A DNA stretch of 64,000 bases from contig NZ_BMZQ01000001.1 in NCBI RefSeq assembly GCF_014652875.1, forward strand, positions 1,054,001 through 1,118,000. Direction: 5' to 3'. The translations under genes and the position numbers were made by a program. The notes under the pieces are model-generated. The model was not told where the DNA came from, searched no databases, and was given only the letters and a program-made list of their open reading frames with translations. The first letter of the stretch is position 1, and the number at the start of each line of letters is the position of its first letter. The stretch comes from Tianweitania populi. Lineage in GTDB: Bacteria > Pseudomonadota > Alphaproteobacteria > Rhizobiales > Rhizobiaceae. Below are positions 18,503 through 25,839 of this stretch, one piece after another.

Positions 18503-19810
18503 TTGACAGCTAAGACGCCACGCGCGGCTGTTCTGCCAATTCGTTGTGTTTCGGCACTTCTTTTTTCCGTCTTAATAGCGTCCTGTAGCGCCACTTCAAG
18601 TGATCCGACGCTTGGTCTCGCAGCTAACCAGTCTGTCGATCAGCCGATGGCTCGGACCAATTCGCTGGCGGGCGAACAGGATGCTTACATCCAGTCGACC
18701 GCTCCTGCTCCCGCACCGAAGCCCGCTTCCAGCCCAGTTGCCGCGCAGAGCCAAGATGAAGCGCTGCCCTCGACTGTCGCGTTCGCAGGTGAGGAAACGT
18801 CTTTGTCGCGCTCGGCCATCGCCGGCTTTGCGCAGACGAATGATGGTGTGCCGAGCCTGGCTTCCGCAACCCTGACGGTGCCGGCCGCAAAGCCGAAGCC
18901 CGTGGTTCAAGAACAAACGAAGGCGGTAGAAGTTCCCGCTGAACAAGCGCCAGCGGCAGAGCCTGCTGCGCAAGCGGTTGCGGTAGCGGCTCCAGTGGTC
19001 AGCACGGCACCTTCCAGCCCGTCGATCGAAAATCGCGTTGGTATCGCGCACGGCACCAGCCCTGCTGTCGCTGCACGTCCGGTCGTCATGGCCTCAGCGC
19101 AGCCGTCCGACGAGAAGCGCGGCTTCCTGTCCGGCTTTTTCAGCGCCACCCAGTCCGGCAACGCGCCTGCGCCCATTCGCGAAGCGGCCCGTGCGCCGAT
19201 GATTGCGCAGAAAGAACTCACATCCCGCACTGCCCAGGCGAAAACGGAGCCGAAGGTACAGCTCGCATCCATCTCGCCTAGCGAATCAACCGGTGCCGTG
19301 CGCAACGACAGCGGCAGTAGCCTGCCGGGCGTTCGTACCAGCGCCTTGTTCGAGATTACCCGCAAATCGGGCATCAACGACGACAGCGACGTGGACGTGC
19401 ATGAAGGCGACGAATCACCCGTACGTGTCGCGTCCGCTGCCGGTATGGCCCGCCTCGCGCCTAATGGCCTGCTGAAGCAGACGGCCGACGTGGACACGGC
19501 CTGCTTGAAGCCCTCGCTGGTACGCGTGCTGAAGAGCGTGGAGCAGCACTACGGCAAGAAGGCCGTGATCACCTCAGGCTACCGCGATCCCTCTCGCAAC
19601 CAGCGTGCCCGCGGCGCCCGCAACTCCCTGCACATGTATTGCGCAGCAGCTGACGTGAAGATCGAAGGCGTCAGCAAGTTCGAGCTCGCATCCTATGTCC
19701 GCTCGATGCCGGGACGCGGTGGAGTGGGCACCTATTGTCACACGGATGCGGTCCATATCGATGTTGGACCGGAGCGTGATTGGAACTGGCGCTGCAGCCG
19801 TAGAAAATAA
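18503..19810 (+). CDS. lipoprotein with a C-terminal M15-type peptidase domain
   Basis: A protein of about 435 residues. Residues 1-28 form a lipoprotein signal ending SVLIAS-Cys if translation begins at TTG 18503, which has AAGGA about 8 bases upstream; an in-frame ATG at 18407 would place 32 unlikely residues before the signal. A long Ala/Pro/Ser-rich linker (about 30-320) leads to a C-terminal M15A/DUF882-like domain with ITSGYRDPSRN, zinc ligands in SLHMYCAAADVKI (His and Asp) and HIDVG (His). Such domains cut D-Ala-containing peptidoglycan peptides. The linker probably spans the periplasm from the membrane anchor. Enzyme activity is inferred. Confidence 0.8.
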   Translation: MTAKTPRAAVLPIRCVSALLFSVLIASCSATSSDPTLGLAANQSVDQPMARTNSLAGEQDAYIQSTAPAPAPKPASSPVAAQSQDEALPSTVAFAGEETSLSRSAIAGFAQTNDGVPSLASATLTVPAAKPKPVVQEQTKAVEVPAEQAPAAEPAAQAVAVAAPVVSTAPSSPSIENRVGIAHGTSPAVAARPVVMASAQPSDEKRGFLSGFFSATQSGNAPAPIREAARAPMIAQKELTSRTAQAKTEPKVQLASISPSESTGAVRNDSGSSLPGVRTSALFEITRKSGINDDSDVDVHEGDESPVRVASAAGMARLAPNGLLKQTADVDTACLKPSLVRVLKSVEQHYGKKAVITSGYRDPSRNQRARGARNSLHMYCAAADVKIEGVSKFELASYVRSMPGRGGVGTYCHTDAVHIDVGPERDWNWRCSRRK

Positions 19811-19887
19811 TCGGGAAAACTTCTTCAAAGCGGCATTGAGTGGGTTGCCGGTTTCGAAAACGCCGACTATACACCCCCTCGTTCCCC

Positions 19888-19963
19888 GCGCCCATCGTCT
19901 AGCGGTCTAGGACGCCGCCCTTTCACGGCGGAAACACGGGTTCGATTCCCGTTGGGCGTGCCA
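19888..19963 (+). tRNA. tRNA-Glu (UUC anticodon)
   Basis: A 76-base cloverleaf with a 7-bp acceptor stem GCGCCCA/TGGGCGT (G1-U72 wobble), anticodon loop CTTTCAC giving UUC between CCGCC and GGCGG, T-arm ACGGG-TTCGATT-CCCGT and encoded CCA. The following region lacks a visible duplication of its 3' end, so there is no sign of an integrated element. Confidence 0.95.
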
Positions 19964-20019
19964 CATCTTCTCTCATCCTAAACGGGATGCAGAGCTACCC
20001 TGAGGGGCTCCGGCCTGGA

Positions 20020-20196
20020 TTAGGCTCTGGTAAGAAGTGGTGCTGCAGAGCTCATTAGTTTCCCACCTTCGAAGACAGCAGCTACCTCACCCCTTTGGTT
20101 CTCGAGGATTGTTGTGCCGCTAGGCGTCGCGTCAGCTAAGCGATCGGTTTCTATCTGGATGCGGGTGCCGAGCGGCGGACCCCGCACTTTCAGCAA
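20020..20196 (-). CDS. possible 58-residue protein
   Basis: On the minus strand an open frame runs from a TTG at 20196 to TAA at 20020. The translation looks protein-like (for example GTRIQIETDRLADATPSG and GEVAAVFEGGKLM), but the start has no clear ribosome-binding site, an in-frame stop lies 3 codons upstream, and codons ending in A or T are more common than in neighbouring genes. It may be a small real gene or the remnant of a longer one. The rest of the 540-bp gap 19964-20503 shows nothing I can support. Confidence 0.3.
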   Translation of the reverse strand: MLKVRGPPLGTRIQIETDRLADATPSGTTILENQRGEVAAVFEGGKLMSSAAPLLTRA

Positions 20197-20503
20197 GAAG
20201 AATCATCTCTGATCCACCGGTTGGACCGTTGCTCACCGACAAGCCGGTTAGAATCATTGACCACCTTGCCACGCGTTGCGCGTGAACCCGACTAGGTCAG
20301 CTAGTCAGAAGCGAGATCGCGCTCAACAACGCCCTGTCAACGCGGTGATCGTCTTGGCGCTTTATAGCCCCCTCGCACAGAGCTGCGCTCGCATATCAAA
20401 CAGTGACCGCCCTGCCCACTGACTGGTCCAAAGGACGCATTTACACCCATGGCGCCGCCACTTAGGTCAAGGATAATCGCAGAGGCTCTCATCGGTACAC
20501 TTG

Positions 20504-20926
20504 ATGAACGACGCTACCCTACCTCACGACATTTCCGAAGCGCTGGTCGAGACGTTGGTTCACACCTTCTATGGTCGTGTTCGCGCCGACGAAGTGCTGG
20601 GTCCGATCTTCGAAGCACGGCTGGCGGGACGTTGGGATGAGCATCTCGGGAAGCTGGTGGATTTCTGGTCCTCTATCGCACTTAGAACCGGCCGCTATGC
20701 CGGTCGGCCGCATGCCGCTCATCACAATCTCGATTTGGAAGCAGCGCATTTTCAGCGCTGGCTCGCACTGTTCGAAGCGACGGTGCGGGATCTATGTGCC
20801 GGGCCGGCTGCCGCTCTGTTTATCGACCGTGCACATCGCATTGCCGACAGCCTGCAAATTGGCCTCAACATAGGCCCCAAGGCTTTGCATTTCCCTGTAC
20901 GAGCGGGTCCGTCAGTATCGGCCTAG
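20504..20926 (+). CDS. group III truncated haemoglobin
   Basis: A 140-residue 2-on-2 globin of group III. Features are the N-terminal helix ALVETLVHTFYGRVRADEVLGPIF, KLVDFWSSIALRTGRYAGRPHAAH, and a proximal-histidine region in AAHFQRWLALFEATV. Related proteins bind oxygen and nitric oxide and are induced at low oxygen or under nitrosative stress; function here is inferred. A TTG directly upstream would add one residue. It is followed after 23 bases by a DUF1971 gene, a pairing seen in other proteobacteria. No clear FNR or NsrR box was found upstream. Confidence 0.9.
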   Translation: MNDATLPHDISEALVETLVHTFYGRVRADEVLGPIFEARLAGRWDEHLGKLVDFWSSIALRTGRYAGRPHAAHHNLDLEAAHFQRWLALFEATVRDLCAGPAAALFIDRAHRIADSLQIGLNIGPKALHFPVRAGPSVSA

Positions 20927-20949
20927 GGCGCAGACCGCGAGCATGGATT

Positions 20950-21243
20950 GTGAGCGCATTACCACCGGACCTGGTCGCGTATAGTCGCTCTCCTGAGTTC
21001 GATCAGGATACGATTCCACCTGCCCTCCAGCGCAACCACAGCACTAAGGCAGGCACTTGGGCGCTGATCCACGTCCTCGAAGGAAAGCTGCTCTACCGAG
21101 TGATGGAGCTGGCAAGCGAGACGATTCTGGAACCTGGCACGCCGGGCGTGGTGAAACCAGCGGAGCTACATGAAGTGCATCCGCTCGGAGATGTTCGGAT
21201 GTTCGTCGAGTTCTACCGGGAAAATTCGACCGACAGGACCTGA
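20950..21243 (+). CDS. DUF1971 domain protein
   Basis: A 97-residue cupin-like protein of the DUF1971 family, named from proteins linked to tellurite resistance. Family text runs from ALPPDLVAYSRSPEFDQDTIP through NHSTKAGTWALIHVLEGKLLYRV to ILEPGTPGVVKPAELHEVHPLG and FVEFYRE at the end. The start is uncertain: GTG 20950 fits the family length but has no good ribosome-binding site, so translation may be coupled to the haemoglobin gene 23 bases upstream. With that gene it likely forms a small stress operon. A 6-bp hairpin (CCGCAT/ATGCGG) follows the stop without a U-run. Confidence 0.8.
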   Translation: MSALPPDLVAYSRSPEFDQDTIPPALQRNHSTKAGTWALIHVLEGKLLYRVMELASETILEPGTPGVVKPAELHEVHPLGDVRMFVEFYRENSTDRT

Positions 21244-21310
21244 AGCGCGAACCGCATCTCTAATGCGGCTCGCAGATTGATGAGACCTGTCGAGGCCTTT
21301 ATCGAATGGC

Positions 21311-21553
21311 CTAGGCGGCGGCCGAAGCGGAGGCAGCTGACTTTGCGCGGGTTTTCGGCTTGCGCTTGGTATCGGCGGCAGCGATTTTTGCCTCTGCAGC
21401 TTCCTTGGCCATGCGGGCCTCGCGTAGCTTCTGGGTCTTTGTTTCCCGCGCGTTGACTTCCGCCGACATGATTTGCTGCGCGGCCCGAGTTGTTGCCTCG
21501 GCCTTATCGGCCTTCGATGCATTGCTTCTCGGAACGGCTATGGATTCGGACAT
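21311..21553 (-). CDS. small Lys/Ala-rich protein of unknown function
   Basis: An 80-residue, highly charged protein with a long predicted helix (about 15-60, rich in A, K, E, R) and a basic Ala/Lys tail (KRKPKTRAKSAASASAAA). ATG 21553 has GGGAGAG upstream. No signal peptide or known domain is seen; composition suggests a nucleic-acid-associated or intrinsically disordered protein, which is only a guess. It lies downstream of the cold shock gene in the same direction but beyond that gene's terminator. Confidence 0.65.
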   Translation of the reverse strand: MSESIAVPRSNASKADKAEATTRAAQQIMSAEVNARETKTQKLREARMAKEAAEAKIAAADTKRKPKTRAKSAASASAAA

Positions 21554-21688
21554 GGAACTCTCCCTTTGTCTCTTGGATAAGAAATTAGGGCGGACCGCCA
21601 ATTAATCCACTGCGATCGAGCAGGAGAAAGCGAGCAAGAACTCCGCTGTATCCAAGTCTACAAGCAGGCCGGCCACAAAAACAAAAAA

Positions 21689-21706
21689 GGCCGGGCGAAC
21701 CCGACC
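21689..21706 (-). terminator. terminator of the cold shock gene
   Basis: On the minus strand GGTCGGG-TTCG-CCCGGCC is followed by TTTTTTGTTTTTG. It is a stable UUCG tetraloop hairpin 66 bases after the stop codon. Confidence 0.92.
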
Positions 21707-21771
21707 TTCTCACAATCACCTCGACGAAACCTGCCAGTACATCCGTGGTCAGGTCTCGGAAGCGATTTTCT

Positions 21772-21981
21772 TTATGCTGCGGACAGGTTGTCAGCAGCGA
21801 CCTTACCGGTGCGGCGGTCGTTCACGGCTTCGAAGTTGACCTTCTGGCCCTCAACGAGCGTGCGCATGCCAGCGCGCTCAACAGCCGAGATGTGAACGAA
21901 CACATCGTTGCCGCCGTCTTCCGGAGCGATGAAACCAAAACCCTTGGTGGTGTTGAAGAACTTTACGGTTCCGATAGTCAT
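21772..21981 (-). CDS. cspA: cold shock protein (CspA family)
   Basis: A 69-residue RNA chaperone consisting of one cold-shock domain. Both RNA-binding motifs are present: KGFGFI (RNP1-like) and DVFVHIS (RNP2-like), after the start [17 protein letters not shown] 21981 has GGGAGAAAA upstream; longer in-frame starts would add a non-family extension. A 66-base 3' UTR leads to a strong terminator, and part of this UTR plus the terminator is repeated about 520 bp upstream (22205-22285). A long A/T-poor upstream region could hold a temperature-responsive leader, but no structure was computed. Confidence 0.95.
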   Translation of the reverse strand: MTIGTVKFFNTTKGFGFIAPEDGGNDVFVHISAVERAGMRTLVEGQKVNFEAVNDRRTGKVAADNLSAA

Positions 21982-22211
21982 GACGGTTTTCTCCCGTTCG
22001 CGTTCGTCCCGGACACTTGTCCCGAACGTAGTCATCACCGATGTCGAAGGGAAATTCGTCAGGAGCGCCGAAGCGCCAACAAAGTTCGTCAAGCAAGATC
22101 GATTTGAGCTTTATAGCCGGACATTGCAGCGGGAACAAGGCGCGTCTCGAAAAACATTTTCAAGAATATGCCGAAAGGTTCGACGTGCTGTTCAAGGAAC
22201 TAAAAAGCAAA

Positions 22212-22233
22212 AAGGTCGGCATGTGCCGACCTT
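22212..22233 (-). terminator. orphan terminator resembling the cspA terminator
   Basis: AAGGTCGGCA-TG-TGCCGACCTT is a near-perfect palindrome; on the minus strand it is followed by TTTGCTTTTT. No gene ends just before it on the minus strand, and the sequence between here and 22445 has no supported protein gene. About 80 bp around it resemble the cspA 3' UTR and terminator. The stretch 21982-22445 otherwise holds only the cspA upstream region and the leader of the dehydrogenase gene. Confidence 0.75.
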
Positions 22234-22445
22234 CTCTTTGTGCCTCTACACTGGTGCCGGTACATCCGCGGTCACCGGTGGAAGTCACAATCGGAATATA
22301 GGTCACCTTTCACGACAATCCAGTGACAATGTTCATTAATTAAATGCCCAAGCCAGAAGTGGGCGGCTGTCGAGATCTGGAGGAACAACTCGTCGCGTTA
22401 AGGAATTAGGAGGGTTCTACCCCCGCAGCAAAGGATTCAGACGCG

Positions 22446-23618
22446 ATGAAGGCTCTCACCTGGCACGGCAAACATGACATTCGGTGCGAAAGCGTGCCGG
22501 ATCCCAAGATCGAGCAGCCCCGTGACGCAATCATCAAGGTGACGTCTTGCGCCATCTGCGGCTCGGATCTGCACATCTACAACGGCGTTATTCCCGAGAT
22601 GCACAGCTGCGATATCATCGGCCACGAAGCCATGGGCGAGGTTGTGGAGCTCGGCTCGGAGGCCGGTGGTAATCTGAAGGTTGGTGATCGTGTCGTCATC
22701 CCCTTCACCATCTCGTGCGGCGAATGCTTCTTCTGCAAGCGCGGTTTCTATTCTGGCTGTGAACGCTCGAACCCCGACAGCAAGAAGGCGACAGAAGTTT
22801 GGGGCAACTCGCCCGCAGGCCTGTTCGGCTACTCGCATCTGCTCGGCGGCTATTCCGGCGGCCAGGCTGAATATATTCGCGTCCCTTACGCTGATGTCGG
22901 CCCGATCAAGGTGCCGGACGGCATGACGGACGAGCAAGCGCTGTTCCTGTCGGACATTTTTCCGACCGGCTACATGGCCGCCGACTTCTGCAACATTCAG
23001 CCCGGCGATACGATCGCGATCTGGGGCTGCGGCCCGGTCGGTCAGATGGCGATCCGCAGCGCCTTCCTGCTCGGCGCCGAACGCGTTATCGCGATCGACA
23101 CGGTTGAGGAACGGTTGGAGATGGCCCGCAAAGGCGGCGCCGAAACGCTCGATTTCCGCAAGGAGGACATCTACGAGCGCATTATGGACCTAACCAAAGG
23201 TCGCGGCGCGGATGCCTGTATCGACGCCGTTGGTACCGAGCCCTTGATGAGTTCCGGCCTTGATGCGGTGATCGACCGCGTCAAGGTCGCAACCTTCATG
23301 GGCACCGATCGCCCGCATGTGCTGCGGCAGGCAATCCACTGCACCCGCAACTTCGGCACGGTGTCGATCGTCGGCGTCTACGGCGGCTTCCTCGACAAAA
23401 TCCCGTTCGGTTCGGCGATCAATCGCGGCCTGACCTTCCGCATGGCTCAGACCCCAGTGCAGTCCTACCTGCCCCTGCTCATGAGCCGGATCGAAAAGGG
23501 CGAGATCGACCCCTCCTTCGTCATCACGCACACGGCCAGCCTCGAAGAAGGCCCGGCTTTGTATGACACCTTCAACAACAAGAAGGACGGCTGCATCAAA
23601 GTCGTTCTCAAGCCGTAA
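22446..23618 (+). CDS. zinc-dependent alcohol/formaldehyde dehydrogenase-like protein
   Basis: A 390-residue medium-chain dehydrogenase close to the glutathione-independent formaldehyde dehydrogenase group. Catalytic zinc ligands are Cys38 (CAICGSD) and His60-Glu61 (GHEAMGE); structural zinc ligands are Cys91, Cys94, Cys97 and Cys105. The NAD fold has [11 protein letters not shown]. The substrate cannot be told from sequence. An AAGGA precedes the ATG, and a GGAAC-N19-TT motif at 22382-22407 resembles an EcfG/RpoE2 promoter, though its -10 part is weak. It is followed after 11 bases by an SDR gene, forming an operon. Confidence 0.92.
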   Translation: MKALTWHGKHDIRCESVPDPKIEQPRDAIIKVTSCAICGSDLHIYNGVIPEMHSCDIIGHEAMGEVVELGSEAGGNLKVGDRVVIPFTISCGECFFCKRGFYSGCERSNPDSKKATEVWGNSPAGLFGYSHLLGGYSGGQAEYIRVPYADVGPIKVPDGMTDEQALFLSDIFPTGYMAADFCNIQPGDTIAIWGCGPVGQMAIRSAFLLGAERVIAIDTVEERLEMARKGGAETLDFRKEDIYERIMDLTKGRGADACIDAVGTEPLMSSGLDAVIDRVKVATFMGTDRPHVLRQAIHCTRNFGTVSIVGVYGGFLDKIPFGSAINRGLTFRMAQTPVQSYLPLLMSRIEKGEIDPSFVITHTASLEEGPALYDTFNNKKDGCIKVVLKP

Positions 23619-23629
23619 GGAAACGAACA

Positions 23630-24418
23630 ATGGCAGGCACGAACAAACTGGCCGTCATTACCGGCGCCTCGGCGGGCATCGGCTTCGAACTGGCCAAGAT
23701 CTGCGCCGAAGAAGGCTACGACCTCATCATCGCAGCCGATCAGGCCAAGATCGAAGATGCGGCGGATCAATTCCGTCGTTCCGGCAACGACGTGAAGACC
23801 TTGCAGGCCGATCTCGCGACCCTTGACGGCGTGGACCGGCTCTATGATCTTGTGAAGGCGGATGGCCGCCCGGTGGATGTGCTTATGGCAAATGCCGGCC
23901 ATGGCCTTGGCCACGGCTTTCTCGATCAGGACTTCAACGAGATCCAGCATGTGGTCGACACCAACGTGACGGGCACGATCTATCTCGTCCACAAAATCGG
24001 CAGGGACATGCGCTCGCGCAACGAGGGCAAGATCCTGTTCACCGGCTCGATCGCCGGCTTCATGCCCGGCTCGTTTCAAGCCGTTTACAATGCCACCAAG
24101 GCGTTCGTGGACAGCTTCGCGTTTGCCTTGCGCAACGAGCTGGAAGACACGGAAGTCACCGTCACCTGCCTGATGCCTGGCGCGACGGACACGGAGTTCT
24201 TCGAGCGTGCCGACATGATGGACACGTCGGTTGGGCAGGCCAAGAAGGATGATCCCGCCATGGTTGCCCGCGTCGGCTATGATGCCATGATGCGAGGCGA
24301 CGGCGACATCGTCAGCGGCTGGAAGAACAAGCTGCAAAGCGCCATCGCGAATGTCACGCCTGCCGGTATACTGGCCAGCCAACATCGCAAAATGGCCGAG
24401 CCCGGCAGCGGCAACTGA
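23630..24418 (+). CDS. short-chain dehydrogenase/reductase
   Basis: A 262-residue classical SDR. The cofactor motif TGASAGIG is at 11-18, NAG at 88-90, and the catalytic residues are Asn112, Ser140, Tyr153 and Lys157 (YNATK). It probably uses NADP or NAD to reduce or oxidise a small carbonyl or alcohol; the substrate is unknown. It begins 11 bases after the zinc dehydrogenase gene with AAGGAAACGA-type spacing, so the two oxidoreductases are co-expressed and may act in one detoxification route. A GC-rich hairpin follows. Confidence 0.92.
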   Translation: MAGTNKLAVITGASAGIGFELAKICAEEGYDLIIAADQAKIEDAADQFRRSGNDVKTLQADLATLDGVDRLYDLVKADGRPVDVLMANAGHGLGHGFLDQDFNEIQHVVDTNVTGTIYLVHKIGRDMRSRNEGKILFTGSIAGFMPGSFQAVYNATKAFVDSFAFALRNELEDTEVTVTCLMPGATDTEFFERADMMDTSVGQAKKDDPAMVARVGYDAMMRGDGDIVSGWKNKLQSAIANVTPAGILASQHRKMAEPGSGN

Positions 24419-24436
24419 CCGGCACTGGCAGGAATG

Positions 24437-24470
24437 CGCCGCGCGTCAGGAACATTGTTTCCGCGCGGCG
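24437..24470 (+). terminator. GC-rich hairpin after the SDR gene, probable terminator
   Basis: CGCCGCGCG pairs with CGCGCGGCG around a 16-base loop and is followed by TGTTTGTTT. It starts 19 bases after the SDR stop. The loop and 3' arm overlap an EcfG-like promoter for the next gene. Confidence 0.65.
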
Positions 24471-24474
24471 TGTT
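24449..24474 (+). promoter_or_regulatory. EcfG/RpoE2-type general stress promoter of the DUF2934 gene
   Basis: GGAAC (24449-24453), 17 bases, then TGTT (24471-24474) fits GGAAC-N18-19-TT, the general stress sigma factor pattern of alphaproteobacteria. The transcription start would be near 24480, about 43 bases before the ATG. Confidence 0.6.
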
Positions 24475-24522
24475 TGTTTCAGTCTCGGCTTTAGTCGGGA
24501 GTTTGGGAACAGGGAGCAGATC

Positions 24523-24852
24523 ATGGATAGAGAAGACAAGATCAAGGCACGCGCGCACGCGATCTGGGAAGAAGAGGGTCGTCCGGACCAGCGCTCTTCG
24601 GATCACTGGGAGCGTGCCGAACGCGAACTCGACTCGGAGGCCGCCCAACAAGGCGGCAACGAGGAAACCGGCGCAGCCCTCGCTAGCACAGCGCAGGCGG
24701 ACGCTCTTGTTCCCAACGAGGAAGGCGGCGCGACGGCCAGCAACGAAGCGCTTCTTCAGGAAGGCAATGAGGGCAGCGCGCAATTGCATGAGGATGTAAC
24801 CGGCTCCCCGCAGCCAACACCCCTCGGCAAGCAGGAAGCCAGCCGCCACTGA
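24523..24852 (+). CDS. DUF2934 domain protein
   Basis: A 109-residue soluble protein. The N-terminal DUF2934 segment IKARAHAIWEEEGRPDQRSSDHWERAERELD (written here in parts: IKARAHAIWEEEGRP and SSDHWERAERE) covers about 6-37. The rest is acidic, Ala/Gly/Gln-rich and probably disordered. GGGAG precedes the ATG and an EcfG-like promoter lies 49-74 bases upstream, so stress induction is likely. DUF2934 proteins are common in stress regions of Rhizobiales, with no known biochemical role. Confidence 0.85.
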   Translation: MDREDKIKARAHAIWEEEGRPDQRSSDHWERAERELDSEAAQQGGNEETGAALASTAQADALVPNEEGGATASNEALLQEGNEGSAQLHEDVTGSPQPTPLGKQEASRH

Positions 24853-24891
24853 AAGCTGATCGGCATCCAAGCCGATCAAGCAGGAGCGTAG

Positions 24892-24928
24892 AAAAGGCCC
24901 CTTCATTGTGACGGTGAAGAGGCCTTTT
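24892..24928. terminator. bidirectional terminator between the DUF2934 gene and the next convergent gene
   Basis: AAAAGGCCcCTTCA pairs with TGAAGaGGCCTTTT around a 9-base loop, with A/T runs on both sides. A second small hairpin, GATCGGC/GCCGATC, lies at 24858-24876. Confidence 0.88.
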
Positions 24929-24937
24929 TCTTAGCTG

Positions 24938-25201
24938 TTAGAGAGTGCGGCTGCGCTGAACACTCTTGTCGATGAAGTCTTCTTCCGGCGGCTCGGCACC
25001 TGGCGGGTTCACACCCTCGGAAGTCCGGGTCTTCTCGATCGTTTCCTCGGAACCCTCAGTCAAGCCATAAGGCTCCTTCGGCCGGTCACCGGCGTCCCCA
25101 GTGTCCGGGAACTTGGCGCTCTCTTCATTGTCGCTGCTTGGCTTCAGCTTTTCAGCCCGGCTTTCACGCAGATTATGGTTGTTGCGATCGTCATTGGTCA
25201 T
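24938..25201 (-). CDS. small acidic hydrophilic protein of unknown function
   Basis: An 87-residue protein starting MTNDDRNNHNLRESRAEKLK, rich in Asp, Glu, Ser, Pro and Asn and probably disordered. GGAGG precedes ATG 25201. A GGAAC-N17-TGTT promoter is centred just upstream, the same pattern as for the DUF2934 gene across the terminator, so both are likely general stress genes. No domain was recognised. Confidence 0.7.
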   Translation of the reverse strand: MTNDDRNNHNLRESRAEKLKPSSDNEESAKFPDTGDAGDRPKEPYGLTEGSEETIEKTRTSEGVNPPGAEPPEEDFIDKSVQRSRTL

Positions 25202-25222
25202 GATGGCTACCTCCGCTAACGC

Positions 25223-25248
25223 AACAGCCATCGCCAACAGGAAGTTCC
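25223..25248 (-). promoter_or_regulatory. EcfG/RpoE2-type promoter of the small acidic protein gene
   Basis: On the minus strand GGAAC (25248-25244), 17 bases, TGTT (25226-25223). The predicted start near 25216 leaves a very short leader that still contains the GGAGG site. Confidence 0.55.
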
Positions 25249-25279
25249 CGACCGCGAAGCAGCCGTGCCCACAAACAAA

Positions 25280-25306
25280 AACGGCGGGCACTGGATGCCC
25301 GCCGTT
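25280..25306 (-). terminator. terminator after the small secreted protein gene
   Basis: AACGGCGGGCA pairs perfectly with TGCCCGCCGTT around a 5-base loop; on the minus strand it is followed by TTTGTTTGT. Confidence 0.9.
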
Positions 25307-25351
25307 AAATCAAATGATCGCTCTACGCGATCGTCGTTGCTCGAAAGCAGA

Positions 25352-25657
25352 TTACTTCGAAACGCGATCGAACAGGCCGAGACCGCTTTCGTTGCGAGTG
25401 TCGGACGGAACGCCGGTCGGGTTGTCGGTTGCCGAGCGGATCGTGCGCGGCTCGTTCGTGGTCGAAGCAGTGGTCAGTCGGTCATACGAAACATGAACGG
25501 CAGGCGCAGCAGAGTTGGTGGTGTCGCGGTTGAAAACACCGCCCTGGTCGAACGGCGCAGCGCCATTCTGGCGCGTCGTGTTGGCAACCTGCGCGGAAGC
25601 CGCACCAGCGGAAATTGCGAGAGCGGCGGCAGCAATAGCTAAAATCTTGGTATTCAT
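25352..25657 (-). CDS. small secreted protein of unknown function
   Basis: A 101-residue protein with a clear Sec signal peptide: MNTKILAIAAAALAISAGAASA, cleavage expected after ASA at about residue 22. The mature 79 residues are rich in Asn, Thr, Ser and Asp and have no recognised domain; the segment NEPRTIRSATDNPTG lies in the middle. It is expected in the periplasm. It is flanked by stress-type genes and followed by its own terminator. Confidence 0.75.
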   Translation of the reverse strand: MNTKILAIAAAALAISAGAASAQVANTTRQNGAAPFDQGGVFNRDTTNSAAPAVHVSYDRLTTASTTNEPRTIRSATDNPTGVPSDTRNESGLGLFDRVSK

Positions 25658-25839
25658 AACAAATATCCTTAGGCTTTGTTCTTATTGGGCCATCAATTGG
25701 CCACGGGGTTGAAATGGTCCTTTCAGCCTGTATCCACCAGAACCGATCTCCTTGACGGTTCGGCACCCCACTGTGAACAATGAAGCCGGCTCACGGCCTT
25801 GAACGCGGCCGCGGCCATTCCCATGATCGAACGCAACCT

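Noticed and set aside
19888-21250. Integrated element at tRNA-Glu
   Set aside because: No integrase and no second copy of the tRNA 3' end were seen; the following genes are ordinary stress genes.
22041-22301. 86-codon plus-strand frame upstream of the zinc dehydrogenase
   Set aside because: It runs through the orphan terminator hairpin and the cspA upstream region and has no ribosome-binding site or family.
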